Assembly (NCBI GenBank): GCA_913055605.1
Contig: CAJXKJ010000006.1
Coordinates: forward strand, 1 to 64,000
Source of the DNA: an uncultured Euryhalocaulis sp.
GTDB lineage: Bacteria; Pseudomonadota; Alphaproteobacteria; Caulobacterales; Maricaulaceae
Direction: 5' to 3'
DNA length: 64,000 nucleotides
The translations under genes and the position numbers were made by a program. The notes beneath the pieces are model-generated. The model was not told the DNA's origin. It saw nothing but the letters and a program-made list of their open reading frames with translations, and ran no database searches. Positions 58,919 through 64,000 of this stretch are shown here, piece after piece (the stretch's first letter is position 1; every line of letters begins with the position of its first letter).

Positions 58919-60277
58919 TCAGGAGAACGGATTGTCGCCGTAGACGGTGCGGCCGGCGGCCTCCGCCGCGGGGTCGGCGCGGCCGCAGACGGCCAGCGCG
59001 GTCAGCGCGTAGATCAGCGTGGCGTCGAACAGATCCTCGGGCGTCGGGCGCCAGCGGGTCGGGCCGGTCGTGATGGCCGGGATGCGGTTCATGTTGAAGA
59101 CGTTATGGTCGCGCCACATGCTGGAATAGACCGGCTTGGCGGGGCCGGCGGGCCGGCCGATGGCCGCGCGCGTGGCCGCGTCCACCGCGCGCACCAGCGG
59201 GGCGACCTCGTCCGCGTCCGCCTCGAACCCGTGGCGAACCGTGACCGGCTCGATATCGAACTCCCAGCCGCCCGTGCGCATCACCGCCTCCAGCTCGTGC
59301 AGGACCTGGGCGGCCTTCTGCCGGGGGGACAGGTCGCAGCCGACATAGATGTGGCAGATCTCCGTGCCGCCGCCATAGGGCACCCCGCCCTGGACGCAGG
59401 AGATCGTGGCCTTCGGAATAGATGTGCCGCAGGCAGTCTCGTAGCGGCTCTCCGCCTCGAACTTGCGGCTCCAGGCGTGCAGCGCGTCGATCACGGGCCC
59501 GAGCTTGTAGATCGGGCTGGGATGGTCGGTCGCGGCCTCCGGCGCGTTCAGCAGCGGGCGGAAGATCGACTGGCCATAGATGCGGATGCGGAACAGCGCC
59601 CCGCCCGTGCCCATCCAGGTATAGTCGAAATCCGTGCCCTCGGCGGCGATGGCGTAATCCGCCGCGACGCCGCCATGGTGGAACATGTACTGGGCGCCGA
59701 TTTCCTTGCCCATATAGGCGACGCCGCAGCGGTCCTCGACCGGCTCCGGCCCGCACTCGCCGGGACAGGCGGTGAGGTACATCCGCCCCGACAGGCCGTA
59801 GCCCGCGCGTTTCAGGGCCTTGGCCGCCATCAGGAAACAGCTCATCGGGCCGCGGTCGTTGGCGACCGCATAGCCGTAGAATTTCCCGTCCTCCAGCCAG
59901 CATTCGCGCCATTCGCGATTGGTGACGCTGGCCGGGCGCTTGGTCTTGGCGTCCAGCAGCGGGTCGTCGAACGGGCTTTCGGTGTCCAGGTGCGCGGTGA
60001 ACAGCAGGTTCGGCCCGGGACCGGACCCGCCATATTCGCCGATCACATTGGGCCGTTCTGGCGTGGCGCCGACGGTGCGCGGGTTGAACCCCTCGCGCGC
60101 CATCCAGTCGCGGACGTAGGCCGCGGCCTCCGCCTCCCCGGTCGAGGGGCTGTAGATATTGCTCAGCTCCAGAACGAGCCGGGTCAGCTCCTCGCGGTCG
60201 ATCGCGGCCGCGATGGCCTCCCGGTCGGCCGGGTCCACCATGTCCGCCATTCCGGCGGCGGCGCCTCCGTCAGCCAT
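58919..60277 (-). CDS. M20 family metallohydrolase (ArgE/DapE-like)
   Basis: 452 aa; LSNIYSPSTGEAEAAAYVRDWM; NLLFTAHLDTESPFDDP (HxD); YAVANDRGPMSCFLMAAKAL. Confidence 0.88.
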   Translation of the reverse strand: MADGGAAAGMADMVDPADREAIAAAIDREELTRLVLELSNIYSPSTGEAEAAAYVRDWMAREGFNPRTVGATPERPNVIGEYGGSGPGPNLLFTAHLDTESPFDDPLLDAKTKRPASVTNREWRECWLEDGKFYGYAVANDRGPMSCFLMAAKALKRAGYGLSGRMYLTACPGECGPEPVEDRCGVAYMGKEIGAQYMFHHGGVAADYAIAAEGTDFDYTWMGTGGALFRIRIYGQSIFRPLLNAPEAATDHPSPIYKLGPVIDALHAWSRKFEAESRYETACGTSIPKATISCVQGGVPYGGGTEICHIYVGCDLSPRQKAAQVLHELEAVMRTGGWEFDIEPVTVRHGFEADADEVAPLVRAVDAATRAAIGRPAGPAKPVYSSMWRDHNVFNMNRIPAITTGPTRWRPTPEDLFDATLIYALTALAVCGRADPAAEAAGRTVYGDNPFS

Positions 60278-60292
60278 GGTCCCGCCCTCGCC

Positions 60293-61372
60293 TCAGGCGC
60301 TCTTTGCCTGGGGGGGACTGTAGCGTGACCGAAGCGAGGGCAGGATTTCGGCGCCGAACATCTCCAGCCCCTTCACATAGTCGGGGAAGATCAGCATCAC
60401 GCCGTCCAGCTCGCAGTAGTCGAGATAATGCTCGATCTTCTCACGGCAGGTTTCCGGCGAGCCGGCGACCGTGTGGTTCTGGCTGGCGCTCATCTTGCCG
60501 GCGTTGGCGGCGATCTTTTCGGGCTCCATGCCCCAGCTTTTCATCTGGGACATGATCGCGCCCATATCCTTGCCGTCCTCGAAGCGCTGCAGCAGCGCAT
60601 CGGCCTTGGCGTCGGTTTCGTCGTGGACGACCGTGCACATGGCGCAGACCTTCACCTCGTTGCCGTTCTCCGCGGCGATCTCGCGCGCGCGGCGGCTATG
60701 GGTGCGGCGCTCGTCGTCGGTGCGCCCGCCGATGAAGCAGGCGTCGGCGTGCTTGGTGGAGAAGCGGAAGCCGCGGTCGGACTGGCCGGCGGCGATCAGG
60801 TCCGGTCGCGGCCGCGACAGCGGCTTCGGATCGGACTGGCAGTCCTCCATCTTGAAGAAGCGGCCGTCGAAATCGACCGACTCTTCGGACCAGAGACGTT
60901 TGATGATGGTGATCCACTCCTCGGTCCGCTGATAGCGGTCCTCGTGGGTCTCCTCATCGTTCCAGGCGCCCATCTGGGAGAATTCCTCGCGGTATGCGCC
61001 GGCCACGATGTTCAGGCCCGCCCGGCCCTTGCTGATGTGATCCAGCGTCGTGACCATCTTCGCCACGACCGCCGGGTTGTGCAGCAGCGCGTGCATGGTG
61101 GCCCAGACCTTCACCTTCTCGGTGACCTCGGCCAGGCCGGCCATCATGGTCATGGACTCCATCGAGGTGCGCCAATGGTCGGTCTCGCCGCCAAAGCCGC
61201 GCCACTTGGCCATCGACATGATGAAGTCGAGCCCGATCTTGTCGGCGATCAGCGCTGCGTCGCGGTTAGTCTGATAGAGGCCGTCCAGGTTCGGAGCATT
61301 CTTGGAAATGATCCACCCGCCATTGGCGATCGGCAGGAAGACGCCAAACATTTTCTCGTCCATGGAATTCAC
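60293..61372 (-). CDS. LLM-class flavin-dependent monooxygenase, RutA-like
   Basis: 359 aa; FGVFLPIANGGWIISKNAP...LDFIMSMAKWRGFGGETDHWRTSMESMTMMAGLAEVTEKVKVWAT...IAAGQSDRGFRFSTKHADACF; resembles E. coli RutA (remembered FGVFVPIGNNGWLIS..., [32 protein letters not shown]). Confidence 0.85.
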   Translation of the reverse strand: MNSMDEKMFGVFLPIANGGWIISKNAPNLDGLYQTNRDAALIADKIGLDFIMSMAKWRGFGGETDHWRTSMESMTMMAGLAEVTEKVKVWATMHALLHNPAVVAKMVTTLDHISKGRAGLNIVAGAYREEFSQMGAWNDEETHEDRYQRTEEWITIIKRLWSEESVDFDGRFFKMEDCQSDPKPLSRPRPDLIAAGQSDRGFRFSTKHADACFIGGRTDDERRTHSRRAREIAAENGNEVKVCAMCTVVHDETDAKADALLQRFEDGKDMGAIMSQMKSWGMEPEKIAANAGKMSASQNHTVAGSPETCREKIEHYLDYCELDGVMLIFPDYVKGLEMFGAEILPSLRSRYSPPQAKSA

Positions 61373-62721
61373 CCTCTACGCAGAGACAAACGGATTTTGG
61401 CAGCAACCGCGCCGACGGAGGTGCGGCTGGAGGCATAGATCGGCGGCCGCATCAGCGCGGACATCACGCAGACCGCGGCGGCGATGCCGGACAGCAGGAG
61501 GAAGACGATGATGAAGCTGCCGGTCAGGTCGCGCAGGATGCCGCCGATCGCCGGCCCCAGGGCCGACGCGGCGCCGACCAGGCACATCGTGGAGAACAGC
61601 TCCAGATTATAGCGCTGGCCGAAATAGTTGAGCATGAGCACGGTGCAGGCGAGCTGGACCGTGCCGAAGCCGATGCCGGTGCCGAGCGCATAGAAGAGCA
61701 GCCAGGGCTGGCTCTGCGACACCGCCAGCACGAAGCAGCCGATGGACGTCGCGGCGAGCGCGCCGGCCAGAAGGAAGCGCGGCTCCACATGGTCCCCCAG
61801 CACGCCGGACAGCGCGCGGAAGATCACGGCGATGAACGCCTCCAGGCTCAGCATCGCGCCGGCCATGGTGGTGGACACGCCGCGCTCGACCAGATGGCCG
61901 ACCGACAGGCTGGTGATCGTCACCAGACAGATGATGTTCGAGAAATAGGCCGCCAGCAGGACGTAGAACTGGATGGTCGACATCGCCTCCTGCGGCGTCC
62001 AGTTCCGCCGCGTGCGGAAGACCTTCAGGCTGGCGTCCTCATAGGCGGCGACCTCGGTGTCCGGCTCCGGCGGATGGGGCTGCTCCAGCTCCTCCTTCGC
62101 GGGCCGGGCGAAGCGATTGTCCATGCCGATCACCGCCGCGCACAGGATGCCGTAGGTCAGCAGCAGGATGGCCTGGTACATCCAGTATTCGCGCCAGGAC
62201 TGTTCCGGCAGAGCGAGCACGGCCAGCACCATCCACGGGCCGAGCACGTTCCCGAATCCGCCGATCGTGCTGTAGACGCCGAGCGCGGTGGATCGCCGCT
62301 TGAACAGGCGCGCGATGATGAAGGTCGCGGGAATCGCGCCCATCATCTGGAACGAGACGCCGCAGATCGCCGCGCCGACGAAATATTCCAGCAGGCTGTT
62401 GACGTTGTGCAGCAGGAACAGCCCCACCGCCATGAAGATCGCGCCGAGCAGAAGCGTCGCGCGAACCCCGAAGCGGCGGATCAGTTTGGGAGGCAGCAGC
62501 GCCGAGCCGCCGCAGGCCGCGCCCAGAATGGTGAAGCCGATGCCGGCCTGCGACCAGTTCCAGCCCAGATCCTCGACCATGTGGGGAAGGACGACGCCGA
62601 GCGAAGAGAAGGTCGCCGCGCCGATCAGCAATTCGAGGACGCTGACCGATATCAGCTGGTTGCCGGCCTTCCACGGGATCACGATCTCCCGCCCCGACCG
62701 CCACGGTAGCGCCTCCAGCAT
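61369..62721 (-). CDS. MFS transporter
   Basis: 450 aa, ~12 TM; LLIGAATFSSLGVVLPHMVEDLGWNWSQAGIGFTILGAACGGSALLPPKLIRRFG; 4-bp overlap with the LLM gene. Confidence 0.9.
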   Translation of the reverse strand: MLEALPWRSGREIVIPWKAGNQLISVSVLELLIGAATFSSLGVVLPHMVEDLGWNWSQAGIGFTILGAACGGSALLPPKLIRRFGVRATLLLGAIFMAVGLFLLHNVNSLLEYFVGAAICGVSFQMMGAIPATFIIARLFKRRSTALGVYSTIGGFGNVLGPWMVLAVLALPEQSWREYWMYQAILLLTYGILCAAVIGMDNRFARPAKEELEQPHPPEPDTEVAAYEDASLKVFRTRRNWTPQEAMSTIQFYVLLAAYFSNIICLVTITSLSVGHLVERGVSTTMAGAMLSLEAFIAVIFRALSGVLGDHVEPRFLLAGALAATSIGCFVLAVSQSQPWLLFYALGTGIGFGTVQLACTVLMLNYFGQRYNLELFSTMCLVGAASALGPAIGGILRDLTGSFIIVFLLLSGIAAAVCVMSALMRPPIYASSRTSVGAVAAKIRLSLRRG

Positions 62722-62800
62722 TCCCGTCTCTCCCCGCTTCAGCGTCGGGCGACCGTTCGCAGGCGCAATAACCGCCTTTCGAACCGTCGCCAGACCGTCA

Positions 62801-62812
62801 CTGACATGTCAG
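62801..62812. promoter_or_regulatory. 12-bp palindrome CTGACATGTCAG upstream of the MFS-LLM-M20 operon
   Basis: Perfect inverted repeat 80 bp upstream of the MFS start. Confidence 0.4.
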
Positions 62813-62872
62813 CTAAAATGTCGACGGAATGCAAGGCAGGAAAAGGATTTTTAATGTGAAACTCGCAGCGCC

Positions 62873-62890
62873 CAGCGCATGGATGCGCTG
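62873..62890 (-). terminator. Hairpin downstream of the RutE-like gene
   Basis: CAGCGCAT-GG-ATGCGCTG. Confidence 0.4.
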
Positions 62891-62903
62891 CAACATTGCA
62901 TAG

Positions 62904-62925
62904 CTGCGCCGCACAATGGGCGCAG
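62904..62925 (-). terminator. Hairpin immediately after the RutE-like stop
   Basis: CTGCGCC-GCACAATG-GGCGCAG. Confidence 0.4.
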
Positions 62926-62933
62926 CGCCCGCC

Positions 62934-63527
62934 TCAGGCGAAGCTGGCGGCGTCCTCAAAGGACAGGCGGGGAAGGCGCGGGCCGAGCGAGGACGAATCG
63001 CCCCTGCCGATATTGATCAGGAAGTTCGACTTCACCCGCGTGCCGGCGAAGAACTCGGCGTCCACGCCGTCATTGTTGAAGCCGCTCATCGGTCCGCAAT
63101 CATAGCCGAGCGCGCGCGCGGCCATGATGAGGTACGCGCCCTGAAGGCTGGAATTGCGCAGCGCCGTGTCGTGCTGGACCACCGGGTCGGCGTACCAGGA
63201 CGCCGCGCCCGGATTGTGCGGAAACAGCTCCGCCAGACGGTCGGCGAAATCCAGGTCATAGGCGACGATCACGCAAACCGGCGCGGCCATCGTCTTGTCG
63301 TGATTGCCGCGCGACAGGTGCGGCGACAGGCGCTTCTTCCCCTCCCCCGAATGGACGAAGACAAAGCGCGCCGGCGAACAATTGCCGGAGGTCGGGCCGA
63401 GTTTGGCGAGGGCGTACAGCTCCCGCATCTCGGCCACCGAAAGGGTCTCCGGCCGCCAGACATTATAGGTCCGCGCCTCGCGGAAGAGCTGGTCGATCGC
63501 CGCGTCGTTCAAAGCCGTGTCTGTCAT
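62934..63527 (-). CDS. RutE-like malonic semialdehyde reductase / nitroreductase family
   Basis: 197 aa; [53 protein letters not shown]...[20 protein letters not shown]. Confidence 0.87.
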   Translation of the reverse strand: MTDTALNDAAIDQLFREARTYNVWRPETLSVAEMRELYALAKLGPTSGNCSPARFVFVHSGEGKKRLSPHLSRGNHDKTMAAPVCVIVAYDLDFADRLAELFPHNPGAASWYADPVVQHDTALRNSSLQGAYLIMAARALGYDCGPMSGFNNDGVDAEFFAGTRVKSNFLINIGRGDSSSLGPRLPRLSFEDAASFA

Positions 63528-63531
63528 GGGT

Positions 63532-64000
63532 CTATTCCGCCGGTAGGTTTGCGTGGGTGACGTCGCCGGCTTTGCGGCGGCGTCCGTCGATCAGCACCAG
63601 GCCGATGAACACGGCGCACAGCACCGCGCAGATGACGAGCGGCCAGCGATAGCCGAGCGTGTCCAGAACGACGCCGACGCCGAGCGCGCCCAGCGCCGGG
63701 AAGCCGCGCATCAGCGCGCCCCAGACGCTCAGCACCCGGCCGCTGGTCGCGTCCTCGGCGTCCATGATGACGACGAGCTGGGACGCCGCCGCGCTCATGC
63801 ACATGAAGAAGCCGAGCACCGCCGCCGCGGCGAGCGCGGCGTGAAGCGTGGGCGACAACGCGAAGGCCAGCAGCGCGCCGCAGGCCGCCAGGGACGACCC
63901 CATGAACATGCGCGCCGGACGCGACGGGGCGTTGAGCGTGACCACGATGGCGCCGCCGATCGCGCCCAGGCCCACCGCCATGATCAGATAGGAATAATCC
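63532..64000 (-). CDS. MFS transporter, C-terminal part (runs off right edge)
   Basis: Minus-strand frame stays open to the window edge ([20 protein letters not shown]...); repeated TM helices; stop at 63532. Confidence 0.82.
   Translation of the reverse strand, partial: DYSYLIMAVGLGAIGGAIVVTLNAPSRPARMFMGSSLAACGALLAFALSPTLHAALAAAAVLGFFMCMSAAASQLVVIMDAEDATSGRVLSVWGALMRGFPALGALGVGVVLDTLGYRWPLVICAVLCAVFIGLVLIDGRRRKAGDVTHANLPAE

Overview
This is a GC-rich alphaproteobacterial chromosome segment, probably from the Caulobacterales/Hyphomonadaceae/Parvularculales range (my inference from gene content). It is tightly packed, with no CRISPR arrays, phage or transposases seen. Blocks, left to right: (1) 0-14 kb housekeeping: secD (partial)-yajC, LysM/M23 endopeptidase, clpA-clpS, phasin, D-Ala-D-Ala carboxypeptidase, GFA protein, SPOR protein-mipZ behind an exact CtrA-type box, panC, DUF1489, cupin/JmjC-like protein, cNMP-patatin. 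(2) 14.9-25.4 kb: a polysaccharide locus whose content matches the Caulobacter holdfast (hfs) set, with the Wzy-like polymerase and a Walker-A-degenerate HfsB/CpsD-like ATPase in one continuous ORF. (3) tRNA-Ser(GCU) at 25.6 kb. (4) 25.7-50.8 kb: a micro-oxic/energy-stress island built around fixK-fixL-fixJ and a FixT-like pseudo-receiver. Eight FNR/FixK-type palindromes (TTGA-N6-TCAA, four exact and four with one mismatch) lie 48-75 bp upstream of its transcription units: cytochrome c, APH/AAA kinase, phasin, host-attachment protein, MacAB-like exporter, SQR-like flavoprotein, RND efflux, nitroreductase, DUF302, thioredoxin, flavodoxin, P-type ATPase, Pta/AckA. I consider this the strongest system-level signal. 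(5) 50.8-58.7 kb: two hybrid histidine kinases, one with a poly-HAMP array of 276-bp tandem repeats. (6) 58.9-64 kb: a catabolic cluster with a RutA-like flavin monooxygenase, M20 hydrolase, RutE-like reductase and two MFS transporters, without rutB/C/D/F in view. All calls come from reading the sequence and the supplied ORFs; no database search was run.
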